DNA of 64,000 nt from Aldehydirespirator sp965261105 (GTDB lineage: Bacteria; Actinomycetota; Acidimicrobiia; Acidimicrobiales; Aldehydirespiratoraceae), in NCBI GenBank assembly GCA_965261105.1, contig CBDHCM010000006.1, positions 4,570,122-4,634,121 of the forward strand, given 5' to 3'. This document shows positions 17,961 through 27,360 of this stretch, piece after piece. The notes under the pieces were generated by a model that searched no databases, was not told the origin of the DNA, and saw nothing but the letters and a program-made list of their open reading frames with translations. Positions within the stretch are counted from its first letter, which is position 1; each line of letters opens with the position of its first letter. The position numbers and the translations under genes are program-made.

Positions 17961-20486
17961 ATGGCTCTGGACCCCAAGCGCTGGACGCTCAAGACGACGG
18001 AGGCCTTCTCGGCCGCCACCGAGGCGGCCCGGTCGGCCTCGCATGCCGAGGTCACGCCCGACCACCTCCTCATCGCACTGCTCGCACAGGCCGAGGGGCT
18101 GGTGCTGCCCATGCTGCACTCCGCGGGCGTCGACCCCAAGTCCGTGCTGGACAGGGCCCAGCAGGCGGTGGCCACCCTGCCCCGCGCCTACGGATCCGAC
18201 GTCGGCATCTCCCGCCAACTGCACGGCGTGCTCACCGACGCCGACAACGTGCGCGCCAACCTCACCGACGACTATCTGTCCACCGAGCACCTGGTGCTGG
18301 CGCTGGGCGACCATCTGGACCTCGACCGCGAGCTGCTGCTCAAGGTGCTGCACGACGTGCGGGGCAGCCACCGGGTGACGACCAAGGCGCCCGAGGACAC
18401 CTACCAGGCGCTGGAGCGCTACAGCCGGGACCTCACTGCGGAGGCCCAGGCCGGCGGGTTGGACCCGGTGATAGGCCGCGACGACGAGATCCGGCGGGTG
18501 ATCAGGGTCCTGGCCCGGCGCCGCAAGAACAACCCGGTGCTGATCGGCGAGCCCGGCGTGGGCAAGACCGCCATCGTGGAGGGCCTGGCCCAGCGGATCG
18601 TCGACGGCGATGTGCCTGACAGCCTGGCCAACAAGCGCCTTGTGGTGCTGGACCTGGCCGCGATGGTGGCCGGCGCCAAGTACCGGGGCGAGTTCGAGGA
18701 GCGGCTGCAGGCAGTGCTGGCCGAGATCACCGAGGCTGGCGGCGAGGTCGTCACGTTCATCGACGAGCTCCACACCGTGGTTGGCGCCGGCGGCGCCGAG
18801 GGTGCCATGGACGCCGGCAGCATGCTCAAGCCCATGCTGGCCCGGGGAGCGCTGCGCATGGTGGGCGCCACCACGCTCGACGAGTACCGCAAGCACCTCG
18901 AGACCGACGCCGCATTGGAGCGTCGCTTCCAGCCGGTGCTGGTGGAGCCGCCCTCCGTCGAGGCCACCGTGGCCATCCTGCGGGGCTTGCGCGAGCGCTA
19001 CGAGGTCCATCACGGTGTGCGCATCAAGGACTCGGCCCTGATCGCCGCGGCCGAGCTGTCGGATCGCTACATCACCGGACGGTTCCTGCCCGACAAGGCC
19101 ATCGACCTCATCGACGAGGCGGCCAGCTCCCTGCGCATCGAGATCGACTCGGTGCCGACCGAGATCGACGTCGTGGAGCGCCGCCTGCGCCTGCTGGAGA
19201 TGGAGCGTGTCGCGCTCGCCTCCGAGACCGACGACACCTCCCGTGAGCGGCTCGACGGCCTAGAGCGCGAGATTGCCGACCTCACCGAGGAGTCCTCCGC
19301 GCTCACCGCCCGATGGCAGGCCGAGAAGGAGGCCATCGGGGTCATCCGATCGCTCAAGGAGGAGCTGGAGACCCGCCGGTCCGACCTCGAGCGCGAGCCC
19401 GACCTGGAGCGGGCCGCCGAGCTCCGCTACGGCATCATCCCAAGCCTGGAGCGTCGCATCGACGAGGCCACCGGCCGCCTGGCGGAGCTGCAGCGCGTCT
19501 GCTCGATGCTCACCGAGGAGGTCGACACTGACCACATCGCGGCTGTGGTCAGCCGCTCGACCGGCGTGCCCGTGTCCCGTCTGATGGAGGGCGAGGCAGC
19601 CAAGCTGATCCACCTGGAGGAGCATCTGCATGAGCGGGTAGTGGGCCAGGACGAGGCGGTGAGCGTGGTGGCCAACGCCATCCGCCGCAGCCGTGTCGGC
19701 CTCGGCGACCCCCACCGACCCATCGGCAGCTTCCTGTTCCTGGGCCCCACCGGTGTGGGCAAGACCGAGCTGGCCCGGTCCCTGGCCGCATTCCTGTTCG
19801 ACGACGAGCAGGCCATGGTGCGCATCGACATGTCGGAGTACCTGGAGAAGCACTCCGTGTCGCGCCTCATCGGGGCACCCCCCGGTTATGTCGGCTACGA
19901 CTCCGGCGGCCAGCTGACCGAGGCGGTCAGGCGCCGCCCCTATGCAGTGGTGCTGCTCGACGAGGTGGAGAAGGCTCATTCCGACGTGTTCGGCGTGCTG
20001 CTGCAACTCCTCGACGACGGCCGCCTCACCGACGGGCAGGGCCGCACCGTGAACTTCACCAACGTGGTGTTGATCATGACGTCGAACCTGAAGGGCGAGC
20101 CGGGCAACTTCTTCAGGCCCGAGTTCGTGAACCGGATCGACGACATCGTGCGGTTCCGTCCGCTCGAGCTCGACGACCTGGCCTCCATCGTCGACATCCA
20201 GCTCGCACAGCTCGCAGAGCGTCTGAATTCGAAGCGCCTCAAGCTGGAGGTCACCCACAAGGCCAAGAAGCACCTGGCCCGCGCCGGCTACGACCCCGCC
20301 TTCGGGGCCCGGCCACTGAGGCGATTGATACAGCGCGCCATCGGGGATCGGTTGGCCATTGCCATGCTGGAGGGTCGCTACTGCCCCGGCGATGTGGTGA
20401 CGGTGGACGCGGCCCGCCCCGGCGATGTGGTGACGGTGGACGTGGCCCGTCCCGGCGAGACCGACGCGTCGATAGTCCTGCGCTGA
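17961..20486 (+). CDS. clpB: ATP-dependent disaggregase ClpB
   Basis: 841 residues, slightly shorter than usual (~860). It has an N-terminal Clp repeat domain, AAA-1 with Walker A GEPGVGKT and Walker B VVTFIDELHT, the coiled-coil middle domain (residues ~390-510), and AAA-2 with GPTGVGKT, VVLLDEVEKAH and NRIDDIVRF. With DnaK it rescues aggregated proteins. The stretch between TSNL and FRPEFVNRID is shorter than in typical ClpB, which explains part of the length. The C-terminal tail contains a 33-bp in-frame duplication (PGDVVTVDAAR then PGDVVTVDVAR). It begins 14 nt after hspR. Confidence 0.96.
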   Translation: MALDPKRWTLKTTEAFSAATEAARSASHAEVTPDHLLIALLAQAEGLVLPMLHSAGVDPKSVLDRAQQAVATLPRAYGSDVGISRQLHGVLTDADNVRANLTDDYLSTEHLVLALGDHLDLDRELLLKVLHDVRGSHRVTTKAPEDTYQALERYSRDLTAEAQAGGLDPVIGRDDEIRRVIRVLARRRKNNPVLIGEPGVGKTAIVEGLAQRIVDGDVPDSLANKRLVVLDLAAMVAGAKYRGEFEERLQAVLAEITEAGGEVVTFIDELHTVVGAGGAEGAMDAGSMLKPMLARGALRMVGATTLDEYRKHLETDAALERRFQPVLVEPPSVEATVAILRGLRERYEVHHGVRIKDSALIAAAELSDRYITGRFLPDKAIDLIDEAASSLRIEIDSVPTEIDVVERRLRLLEMERVALASETDDTSRERLDGLEREIADLTEESSALTARWQAEKEAIGVIRSLKEELETRRSDLEREPDLERAAELRYGIIPSLERRIDEATGRLAELQRVCSMLTEEVDTDHIAAVVSRSTGVPVSRLMEGEAAKLIHLEEHLHERVVGQDEAVSVVANAIRRSRVGLGDPHRPIGSFLFLGPTGVGKTELARSLAAFLFDDEQAMVRIDMSEYLEKHSVSRLIGAPPGYVGYDSGGQLTEAVRRRPYAVVLLDEVEKAHSDVFGVLLQLLDDGRLTDGQGRTVNFTNVVLIMTSNLKGEPGNFFRPEFVNRIDDIVRFRPLELDDLASIVDIQLAQLAERLNSKRLKLEVTHKAKKHLARAGYDPAFGARPLRRLIQRAIGDRLAIAMLEGRYCPGDVVTVDAARPGDVVTVDVARPGETDASIVLR
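20385..20459 (+). repeat. 33-bp tandem duplication in the clpB 3' end
   Basis: Two 33-bp units (20385-20417 and 20418-20450) differ at only two positions, and a 9-nt partial third unit follows. The period keeps the clpB frame and adds 11 residues to the C-terminus. Confidence 0.85.
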
Positions 20487-20528
20487 CCGGATCGGTGCCG
20501 CCTCCGAGCCGATGGCACGGCGGGGCAG

Positions 20529-20564
20529 TACAATCGTCAGGTAACGCCCGCCCCAAGAAGGAGA
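20529..20564 (+). promoter_or_regulatory. Possible -10 box and Shine-Dalgarno of purA
   Basis: TACAAT at 20529-20534 resembles a sigma-70 -10 element, but no good -35 is seen at the normal distance. AAGAAGGAGAG at 20554-20564 is a strong ribosome-binding site that fixes the purA GTG start at 20570. Confidence 0.4.
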
Positions 20565-20569
20565 GCGCC

Positions 20570-21856
20570 GTGCCTGCGACCGTCGTCGTCGGTACCCAGT
20601 GGGGCGACGAGGGGAAGGGGAAGTTCACCGACCTCGTCGCTGCTGAGATGGACATGGTCGTCCGCTACCAGGGCGGCCACAACGCCGGTCACACGCTGGT
20701 TGTGAACGGCGAGACTTTCGCACTTCAGCTGATCCCCAGCGGAGTGCTGTACGAGCACATCACCCCGGTAATCGGCAACGGGGTCGTGATCGATCCGAGA
20801 GTCCTCATCGCGGAGATGGACGCGCTGGAGGCGAGGGGCATCGACTGCAGCTCAATGCGGCTGTCGGGCGACGCCCACCTCATCATGCCCTACCACACCG
20901 AGCTGGACGCCCTGCACGAGCGGCATCTCGGCGAGGCGATGCTGGGCACCACCAAGCGCGGCATCGGACCCGCGTACGCCGACAAGTCGATGCGCATCGG
21001 GCTCCGCGTGCAGGACCTGCTCGACCCGAGCATCTTCGAAGCCAAGCTCGACGTGGCCCTGTCGCACACCAACAAGGTGCTGGCCAAGGTCTTCAACCGC
21101 CTGCCCATGACAGCCTCCGAGATTGCCCGCGAGTACATCGAGGAGTGCGCGGTGCGGCTCGCGCCCCATATCTGCGACGCCGTGGTCTTGGTGCACGAGG
21201 CCCTCGAATCGGGCCGGCAGGTGCTGCTCGAGGGGGCGCAGGGGACCTTCCTGGACCTCGATCACGGCACCTACCCCTTCGTCACGTCATCCAATCCGGT
21301 CGCTGGCGGCGCCTGCATCGGAGCCGGCATCGGTCCCCGCCACATCGACCGCGTCATCGGCATCACCAAGGCCTACGTGACGCGGGTCGGCTCCGGGCCC
21401 TTCGTCACAGAGTTGTTCGATGACGTCGGCGACCATCTGGTGGGTGTCGGCGGCGAGTACGGCACCAACACCGGCCGGCGTCGCCGGACGGGGTGGTTCG
21501 ACCTGGTGATGCTGCGCCAGGCGGTGAGGCTCAACTCGCTGACCGAGGTGGCTCTCACCAAGCTCGATGTGCTCGACGGCCTCGACAGCCTCAAGGTCTG
21601 CGTCGCCTACCAGCTCGACGGCGAGCGCTTCGAACACATGCCCTATCACCAGTCGGTGATCCACAAGGCGGTTCCGGTGTATGAAGAGCTCGAGGGTTGG
21701 AGCACCGACCTCAGCGGCATCACGCGGTCTTCGCAGTTGCCGCCCCCAGCCGCCGATTACATCGCATTCCTAGAGGACGGCATCGGTGTGCCGATCCGGC
21801 TCGTGGGGGTCGGACCGGGCCGCAGCCAGTACCTGGACTGGCAGGAAGCGGCCTAG
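20570..21856 (+). CDS. purA: Adenylosuccinate synthetase
   Basis: 428 residues, full length. It converts IMP, aspartate and GTP to adenylosuccinate, the first committed step to AMP. The GTP-binding and catalytic loop GTQWGDEGKGK is at the N-terminus, followed by QGGHNAGHT, GTTKRGIGPAYADK and LLEGAQGTFLDLDHGTYP. The C-terminal GTP-site motif (TKLDVLDGL) and VGVGPGRSQ are present. The GTG start has a strong AAGGAGAG site. purB, the enzyme for the next step, follows after one copy of the dispersed repeat, so both steps of AMP synthesis are probably co-transcribed. Confidence 0.97.
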   Translation: MPATVVVGTQWGDEGKGKFTDLVAAEMDMVVRYQGGHNAGHTLVVNGETFALQLIPSGVLYEHITPVIGNGVVIDPRVLIAEMDALEARGIDCSSMRLSGDAHLIMPYHTELDALHERHLGEAMLGTTKRGIGPAYADKSMRIGLRVQDLLDPSIFEAKLDVALSHTNKVLAKVFNRLPMTASEIAREYIEECAVRLAPHICDAVVLVHEALESGRQVLLEGAQGTFLDLDHGTYPFVTSSNPVAGGACIGAGIGPRHIDRVIGITKAYVTRVGSGPFVTELFDDVGDHLVGVGGEYGTNTGRRRRTGWFDLVMLRQAVRLNSLTEVALTKLDVLDGLDSLKVCVAYQLDGERFEHMPYHQSVIHKAVPVYEELEGWSTDLSGITRSSQLPPPAADYIAFLEDGIGVPIRLVGVGPGRSQYLDWQEAA

Positions 21857-21862
21857 AGGGCA

Positions 21863-21959
21863 GAGGCCGAGCGGATGCACTTCAACACACACGGTTCTAT
21901 CCCGGTGCCGAGCGAGGCCGTGGCCCGAGCGGCCCGTGAGCGCAGCGAACAAGAGCGGG
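21863..21959 (+). repeat. Dispersed SEAVARAARERSEQERE element, copy 1 (purA-purB)
   Basis: The leader GAGGCCGAGCGGATG begins at 21863 and the conserved ~49-bp core spans 21911-21959. From the leader ATG at 21875 a 30-codon frame runs through the core (SEAVARAARERSEQERG) and stops with TAG at 21965-21967. That stop overlaps the purB GTG start by one base (TAGTG). Orientation is toward purB. Four other copies are in the window. Confidence 0.9.
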
Positions 21960-21966
21960 GCTCCTA

Positions 21967-23394
21967 GTGGAGGTCTCCTCGCCCAATGTGCTGGCGGCGC
22001 GCTATGCCGGCGAGCGGATGCGGGCCTTGTGGTCCCCCGAGCGCCGCGTGGTGCTGGAGCGCCGGCTGTGGCTGGCCGTGCTGGAGGCTCAGCGCAAGCT
22101 CGGACTCGACGTCGACCGCAGCGTCGTCGAGGCGTACGAGGCCGTGGTCGAGGTCGTTGACCTTGAATCGATAGCCGCCCGCGAGGCGATCACCCGCCAC
22201 GACGTGAAGGCTCGGATCGACGAGTTCTGCGCGCTGGCGGGCCATGAGCAGATCCACCTGGGCATGACGTCGCGCGACCTCACCGAGAACGCCGAGCAGC
22301 TTCAGATCCTCGAATCGTTGAAGGTGGTCCGCGATGACCTGGTGGCCGTCATCGCCCGGCTGGCCGACTTGGCTGAGCGCCACGCCTCAACGGTGATGGT
22401 GGCCCGCACCCACAACGTGGCCGCGCAGGCCACCACCCTGGGGAAGCGCGTCGCCGACGCCGCGACCGAGACGATGCTCGCTTACTCCAGGATCGACGAG
22501 CTCTTGCGCCGGTATCCGCTGAGAGGCATCAAGGGACCGGTCGGCACCCGGCTCGACCAGCTCGATCTGCTCGGCTCGGTGGAAGCGGTGAACGAACTGG
22601 AGCACCTCGTGGCCCAGCATCTCGACTTCGGCCAGGTGCTCGACGCGACGGGACAGACCTATCCGCGCTCGCTGGATCTCGATGTGGTGGCTGCTCTAGT
22701 GCAGGCCACCTCCGGGCCGGCGTCATGGGCGACGACGATCCGGCTCATGGCCGGGCACGGCCTCGCGTCCGAGGGGTTCCGGTCCGGCCAGGTCGCGTCC
22801 TCGGCGATGCCCCACAAGGCGAACGCCCGATCCTTGGAGCGCATCGGCGCCCTGCGGACCGTGCTCGACGGCCATCTCGCCATGGCAGCGTCGCTCGCGG
22901 GGCGCCAGTGGAACGAAGGTGATGTGAGCTGCTCGGCCGTTCGACGGGTGATGCTCCCCGACGCCTTCTGCGCCGCCGACGGCCTCCTCCACACCACGCT
23001 TGGGGTGCTGGAGGAGATCCACATCGATGAGGCCGCCCTTACCGCCGAGTTCGAGCGCTTCCTTCCCGTCTTGTTGACCACCAGGCTGCTCACCGCCCTG
23101 GTTCGCGCCGGAATGGGCCGGGAGGCCGCCCTAAAGGTGCTGGCCGAGCCCACCCGGCGGGCCGCGCAGCAAGCAGCCGGCGGCGACCCGGTCGACTTGG
23201 GCGGCCTGCTCGATGCGCTCGCGGCCGACGACCGCGTGCCGATCGGCCGCGGCGACCTGGCCCGGCTGACGACCGAGCCGGCGCAGTTCACTGGTACGGC
23301 GTCGCAGCAGACGGCGCGAGTGGTGGAGTCGGCCCACAAGATCGCGGCGCGCCACCCCGCGGCTGCGGTGCAGCCGGCCGAAGTTCGGTTGTGA
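21967..23394 (+). CDS. purB: Adenylosuccinate lyase
   Basis: 475 residues of the fumarase/aspartase superfamily. It cleaves adenylosuccinate to AMP and SAICAR to AICAR. Family motifs include EQIHLGMTSRDLTENAEQ, MVARTHNVAAQATT with its catalytic histidine, and the signature loop SSAMPHKANARSLERIG near residue 280, followed by WNEGDVSCSAVRRV as in the mycobacterial enzymes. The GTG start directly overlaps the stop of the small frame in the preceding repeat element, so translational coupling to that frame is possible. Confidence 0.96.
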   Translation: MEVSSPNVLAARYAGERMRALWSPERRVVLERRLWLAVLEAQRKLGLDVDRSVVEAYEAVVEVVDLESIAAREAITRHDVKARIDEFCALAGHEQIHLGMTSRDLTENAEQLQILESLKVVRDDLVAVIARLADLAERHASTVMVARTHNVAAQATTLGKRVADAATETMLAYSRIDELLRRYPLRGIKGPVGTRLDQLDLLGSVEAVNELEHLVAQHLDFGQVLDATGQTYPRSLDLDVVAALVQATSGPASWATTIRLMAGHGLASEGFRSGQVASSAMPHKANARSLERIGALRTVLDGHLAMAASLAGRQWNEGDVSCSAVRRVMLPDAFCAADGLLHTTLGVLEEIHIDEAALTAEFERFLPVLLTTRLLTALVRAGMGREAALKVLAEPTRRAAQQAAGGDPVDLGGLLDALAADDRVPIGRGDLARLTTEPAQFTGTASQQTARVVESAHKIAARHPAAAVQPAEVRL

Positions 23395-23397
23395 TCG

Positions 23398-23415
23398 CCC
23401 GCTTACGCGAGCGGG
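23398..23415. terminator. Hairpin between convergent purB and the small conserved gene
   Basis: CCCGCT/AGCGGG stem with a 6-nt loop lies in the 31-bp gap between two convergent genes. There is no T-tract, so a bidirectional terminator role is inferred from position only. Confidence 0.4.
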
Positions 23416-23425
23416 GACACAATCG

Positions 23426-23827
23426 TCAGGTGCCGCCGCGGGAGATTCCAGCCCGCTTGAGAACCGCCGCGGGAACGCCCACCTCTCGCCATGCGGAGTA
23501 TGTGATTCCCTTGCGACCGCTGTAGGAGACCGCCGCTTCAGCGAAACCGTCTTCGAGTTCGCTGATGTCGGTTAGCTCTGCGGGTGCGCTCAGAGCCCGC
23601 TCCAGGTCGATCCGCTCTTGAACTAGCTGCACCCGACGTATGGGTGTCGCCGACTCTAGAGCTTCGCCGATTGCCTCAATTCGCTTCTGGATGGACTCGG
23701 CAGTGCGCCTGCGGCCGGGTCGGGGCCGATTCGATTCGAGACCCTCCAGGTATGCGCCCACCGCCTTGTTTTCGGCTCGGGCCCTGGCATTTGCCGCCTT
23801 GTGTTCATCTGACATGTGTCGAACCAC
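23426..23827 (-). CDS. Conserved hypothetical actinobacterial protein
   Basis: 133 residues, no signal peptide or membrane segment. The N-terminal half is highly charged and helical (RRTAESIQKRIEAIGEALE). The C-terminus ends in YSAWREVGVPAAVLKRAGI, a small helical motif I associate with uncharacterised actinobacterial proteins. GTG 23827 is chosen because AAAGGAG lies 7 nt before it; an ATG four codons on would be too far. Function unknown. It is convergent with purB and divergent from the malic enzyme gene. G+C is somewhat below the neighbours. Confidence 0.65.
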   Translation of the reverse strand: MVRHMSDEHKAANARARAENKAVGAYLEGLESNRPRPGRRRTAESIQKRIEAIGEALESATPIRRVQLVQERIDLERALSAPAELTDISELEDGFAEAAVSYSGRKGITYSAWREVGVPAAVLKRAGISRGGT

Positions 23828-23977
23828 AGATTCGCTCCTTTATCGAAGGTCGAAGTCAACGAATTGGATGATACTAACGTGTGTGTCGCGGATTCAACCA
23901 TGAATGATTCCGCACAGACGTGTTCGTTCAATGTCTGGCTAGGGTAGCCGCGACAGCCCGCCAATTCGGGAGTTGAT

Positions 23978-25408
23978 TTGGACACTCCAACGCCCGCTTA
24001 CTCGATAGCCATCAAGGTCTCGCTCGGCAACCGCCCCGGGACGTTGGGTCGCTTCGCGACGGCCATCGGCGACGCGGGCGGCAACATCGCCGCCATCCCG
24101 GGATTCGAGGCCAAGGGCCCGGTCGTTATGCGGGAAATCGACGTGCTGGCCAAGTCGCCCGACCACGCCCGCGAGATAGTCGCCTCGGTCAGCCACCTCG
24201 ACGGCGTCACTGTTCTTGACTGGTGGGACCGCACGTTCCGTCTGCACGAGGGCGGAAAGATCGAGGTGAACGCCCTTTGTCCCGTGGGCGACGCCCACGA
24301 CTTGGCCATGGCATACACGCCCGGAGTGGCTCGGGTGTGCACCGCGATCCAGCGGGAGCCGATGCTGCGCCACACCCACACGATGGTCAAGAACATGGTC
24401 GCTATCGTTACCGACGGCACCGCGGTTCTGGGCCTGGGCAATATCGGTCCCGCGGCGGCTCTGCCAGTGATGGAGGGCAAGGCTCTGCTGTTCAAGGAGT
24501 TCGGCGGAGTGGACGCCTTCCCGGTGTGCCTCGACGTGGGCACGCCCGACGAGCTCGTTGAGACCGTTGTGCGCATGGCGCCGTCGTTCGGCGGCATCAA
24601 CTTGGAGGACATCGCCGCGCCCGCGGCCTTCGAGATCGAAGAACGGCTCATCGACGCGCTGGACATTCCAGTGTTTCATGACGATCAGCACGGCACAGCT
24701 ATTGTTACGACGGCTGCGCTGAAGAATTCTCTCAAGCTGATCGGCAAACAGGCCGGCGATGTGTCGGTGGTGATCTCGGGCACCGGCGCGGCCGGCTTGG
24801 CCGTCGCCAAGATGCTCCATGATGCCGGTGTCGGCGAGGTCGTGGGCGTTGACAGGCTCGGGGCGATTCATAAGGGCCGCAGCAGGCTGCACGACGCCAA
24901 GCAGTGGTTCGCAACCAACACGAATCCTGATCAGAAGACGGGCCCGCTCTCGGATGTCATCCGCGGCGCGGATGTCTTTGTGGGTTTGTCGGCGCCGGAT
25001 CTACTGTGTGCGGACGATGTTCGGGCCATGGCCCGCGATCCCGTCGTCTTTGCGATGGCCAATCCTGATCCAGAGATTCGCCCCGAGGAGGTCGACGGTC
25101 TGGCTGCGGTAATGGCCACCGGCCGGTCCGACTTTCCGAATCAGATAAACAATGTTCTTGCCTTCCCCGGTGTATTCAGAGGCGCACTGGATGCCAGTGC
25201 CACCTGCATCACCGAACGCATGAAGGCGGCCGCGGCCACAGCCGTCGCCGAGGTGATCGACGTCGAGGATCTGGACCGCAACTACATCATCCCGTCTGTT
25301 TTCGACAGAAGGGTCGCAGCGCGGGTGGCGGTCGCAGTGGCGGCCTGCGCCGCGGCCGAGGGCTGCGTGCGGCCCCCTGCCCCGGCAGTCCCCTCCGACC
25401 GGCTCTGA
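23978..25408 (+). CDS. NAD(P)-dependent malic enzyme with N-terminal ACT domain
   Basis: 476 residues. Residues ~8-80 form an ACT-type regulatory domain (LGNRPGTLGRFATAIGDAGG). The malic enzyme catalytic part includes YTPGVARVC, NMVAIVTDGTAVLGLGNIGP, the metal-binding stretch GINLEDIAAP and FHDDQHGTA, and the NAD-binding GTGAAGLAVAKML. It decarboxylates malate to pyruvate, producing NAD(P)H. The TTG start at 23978 has GGGAG about 6 nt upstream. An ACT domain suggests allosteric control by a small metabolite; which one is not visible. Parts of the second half use more A/T-ending codons than surrounding genes. Confidence 0.92.
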   Translation: MDTPTPAYSIAIKVSLGNRPGTLGRFATAIGDAGGNIAAIPGFEAKGPVVMREIDVLAKSPDHAREIVASVSHLDGVTVLDWWDRTFRLHEGGKIEVNALCPVGDAHDLAMAYTPGVARVCTAIQREPMLRHTHTMVKNMVAIVTDGTAVLGLGNIGPAAALPVMEGKALLFKEFGGVDAFPVCLDVGTPDELVETVVRMAPSFGGINLEDIAAPAAFEIEERLIDALDIPVFHDDQHGTAIVTTAALKNSLKLIGKQAGDVSVVISGTGAAGLAVAKMLHDAGVGEVVGVDRLGAIHKGRSRLHDAKQWFATNTNPDQKTGPLSDVIRGADVFVGLSAPDLLCADDVRAMARDPVVFAMANPDPEIRPEEVDGLAAVMATGRSDFPNQINNVLAFPGVFRGALDASATCITERMKAAAATAVAEVIDVEDLDRNYIIPSVFDRRVAARVAVAVAACAAAEGCVRPPAPAVPSDRL

Positions 25409-25470
25409 GCCCGACCGGCCGTGAGCCCGACCGGCCGTGAGCCCGAGCGGCCGTGAGCCCGACCGGCTCT
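25407..25470. repeat. Four 16-bp tandem repeats between convergent genes
   Basis: Unit GAGCCCGACCGGCCGT repeated at 25407, 25423, 25439 (one change, giving CGAGCGG) and 25455 (last bases changed). It begins at the malic enzyme stop codon and ends 16 bp before the ilvD stop. The third unit, GCCCGAGCGGCCGTGAGC, differs from part of the dispersed-element core by a single missing base. Confidence 0.85.
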
Positions 25471-25486
25471 CTGAGCTTGCGGCGCG

Positions 25487-27340
25487 TCAGACCCCGAGAC
25501 GCTCGACGTCGCGTACCGCGCCCTTGTCGGCGGATGTAGCCATGGCCGCGTAGGCCCGCAGCGCGGCCGACACCTGGCGCTGGCGGCTGCGGGGCCTCCA
25601 GCCTCCCGAGCGTGCATCCTCCTGCGCCCGCCGCCTGGTGAGTTCGGCGTCGTCGACCCGCAGGTTGACCGTGCGGTTGGGGATGTCGATGTCGATCATG
25701 TCGCCGTCTCGGATCAAGGCGATGGCCCCGCCCTCGGCCGCCTCCGGCGAGGCGTGGCCGATGGAGAGACCCGACGTGCCGCCCGAGAAGCGGCCGTCGG
25801 TGAACAGCGCGCACTCCTTGCCCAGCCCGCGGGACTTGATGTACGACGTCGGGTAGAGCATCTCCTGCATGCCGGGGCCGCCCCTGGGCCCCTCGTACCG
25901 CACGATCACCACATCGCCGGACTGGATCCCCTCCTCGGCGTCGAGGATCGCGTCGCAGGCCTCCTCCTGGCTCTCGAACACCCTGGCCGGACCGGAGAAC
26001 CGGAAGATCGACTCGTCCACGCCCGCGGTCTTGATGATGCAGCCGTCGGTGGCGATGTTGCCGTAGAGCACGGCCAGGCCACCGTCGGTGCTGTAGGCGT
26101 GGTCGACCGAGCGTATGCAGCCGTGGGCGCGGTCGGTGTCGAGCGTCGGCCATCTCTCGGCCTGGCTGAACGCCTGCTGGGTGGGGATGCCCGCCGGCCC
26201 GGCCCTGAAGAACTCGACGACCTCGCTGGACGGGTCGCGCATCACGTCCCACACCTCGAGGGCGTCGGCCAGCGTGTTGGAGTGCACCGTCGACACCGAC
26301 GTGTCCAGCAGCCCTCCCCGGTCGAGCTCGCCCAGGATGCCCATGATTCCGCCGGCCCGGTGCACGTCCTCCACGTGGAACTCCTGGGTGGACGGGGCCA
26401 CCTTGCAGATATTGGGGGTGCTGCGACTGAGCCGGTCGACGTCGGCCATGGTGAAGTCCACCTCGCCCTCGCGGGCCGCGGCCAGGATGTGCAGCACGGT
26501 GTTGGTGGAGCCGCCCATGGCGACGTCGAGGCGCATGGCGTTCTCGAAGGCGGTCTTGGTGGCGATCGAGCGGGGCAGCACCGACTCGTCGTCCTTCTCG
26601 TAGCAACGACGGGCCAGATCGACCACCCGCCGCCCGGCCTCCAAGAACAGCTCGCGGCGGTCGGCGTGGGTGGCCACCACCGTGCCGTTGCCGGGAAGCG
26701 ACAGCCCCAGTGCCTCGGTGAGGCAGTTCATGGAGTTGGCGGTGAACATGCCCGAGCAGGATCCGCAAGTGGGGCAGGCCGAGCGCTCCATCTCCAGTAG
26801 GTCCTCGTCGCTGACCGAGGCGTCGCCCGCCGAGATCATGGGATTGATCAGGTCGAGTTTCACGGTGACGCCGGCCAGCTTGGTCTTGCCGGCCTCCATC
26901 GGCCCGCCCGACACGAACACGGCGGGCACGTTGAGCCGCATGGCGGCGATGAGCATCCCGGGGGTGATCTTGTCGCAGTTGGAGATGCACACCAGCGCGT
27001 CGGCGCAGTGGGCGTTCACCATGTACTCCACCGAGTCGGCGATGAGGTCGCGGCTCGGCAGGCTGTAGAGCATCCCGCCGTGGCCCATGGCGATGCCGTC
27101 ATCCACCGCGATGGTGTTGAACTCCTTGGCCACGCCGCCCGCGGCCTCGATCTCGCGGGCTACGAGCTGGCCTAGATCCTTGAGGTGGACGTGGCCCGGC
27201 ACGAACTGGGTGAACGAGTTGGACACCGCCACGATCGGCTTGTCGAAGTCGTCGTCGGTCATACCCGTGGCCCGCCACAGGGCCCGCGCCCCGGCCATGT
27301 TCCGGCCCTGGGTGGTGGTATGAGATCGGAGCTGCGCCAT
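25487..27340 (-). CDS. ilvD: Dihydroxy-acid dehydratase
   Basis: 617 residues, full length, the [4Fe-4S] type. It dehydrates 2,3-dihydroxy-isovalerate and -methylvalerate in valine, leucine and isoleucine synthesis. Cluster and active-site motifs are CISNCDKITPGM and CPTCGSCSGMFTANSMNCLT, with SLPGNGT and, near the C-terminus, DGRFSGGTSGLSIGHASPEA. ATG 27340 gives the conserved N-terminus RSHTTTQGRNMAGARALWRA. A copy of the dispersed repeat lies directly upstream, in the same orientation. Confidence 0.97.
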   Translation of the reverse strand: MAQLRSHTTTQGRNMAGARALWRATGMTDDDFDKPIVAVSNSFTQFVPGHVHLKDLGQLVAREIEAAGGVAKEFNTIAVDDGIAMGHGGMLYSLPSRDLIADSVEYMVNAHCADALVCISNCDKITPGMLIAAMRLNVPAVFVSGGPMEAGKTKLAGVTVKLDLINPMISAGDASVSDEDLLEMERSACPTCGSCSGMFTANSMNCLTEALGLSLPGNGTVVATHADRRELFLEAGRRVVDLARRCYEKDDESVLPRSIATKTAFENAMRLDVAMGGSTNTVLHILAAAREGEVDFTMADVDRLSRSTPNICKVAPSTQEFHVEDVHRAGGIMGILGELDRGGLLDTSVSTVHSNTLADALEVWDVMRDPSSEVVEFFRAGPAGIPTQQAFSQAERWPTLDTDRAHGCIRSVDHAYSTDGGLAVLYGNIATDGCIIKTAGVDESIFRFSGPARVFESQEEACDAILDAEEGIQSGDVVIVRYEGPRGGPGMQEMLYPTSYIKSRGLGKECALFTDGRFSGGTSGLSIGHASPEAAEGGAIALIRDGDMIDIDIPNRTVNLRVDDAELTRRRAQEDARSGGWRPRSRQRQVSAALRAYAAMATSADKGAVRDVERLGV

Positions 27341-27360
27341 GGGTTGACTCTACTTTGAGC

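Noticed and set aside
20530..23431. Shared 13-mer ACAATCGTCAGGT upstream of purA (20530) and after purB (23419)
   Set aside because: Only one exact 13-mer pair, the second between convergent genes; not enough to call a regulatory motif or repeat family.
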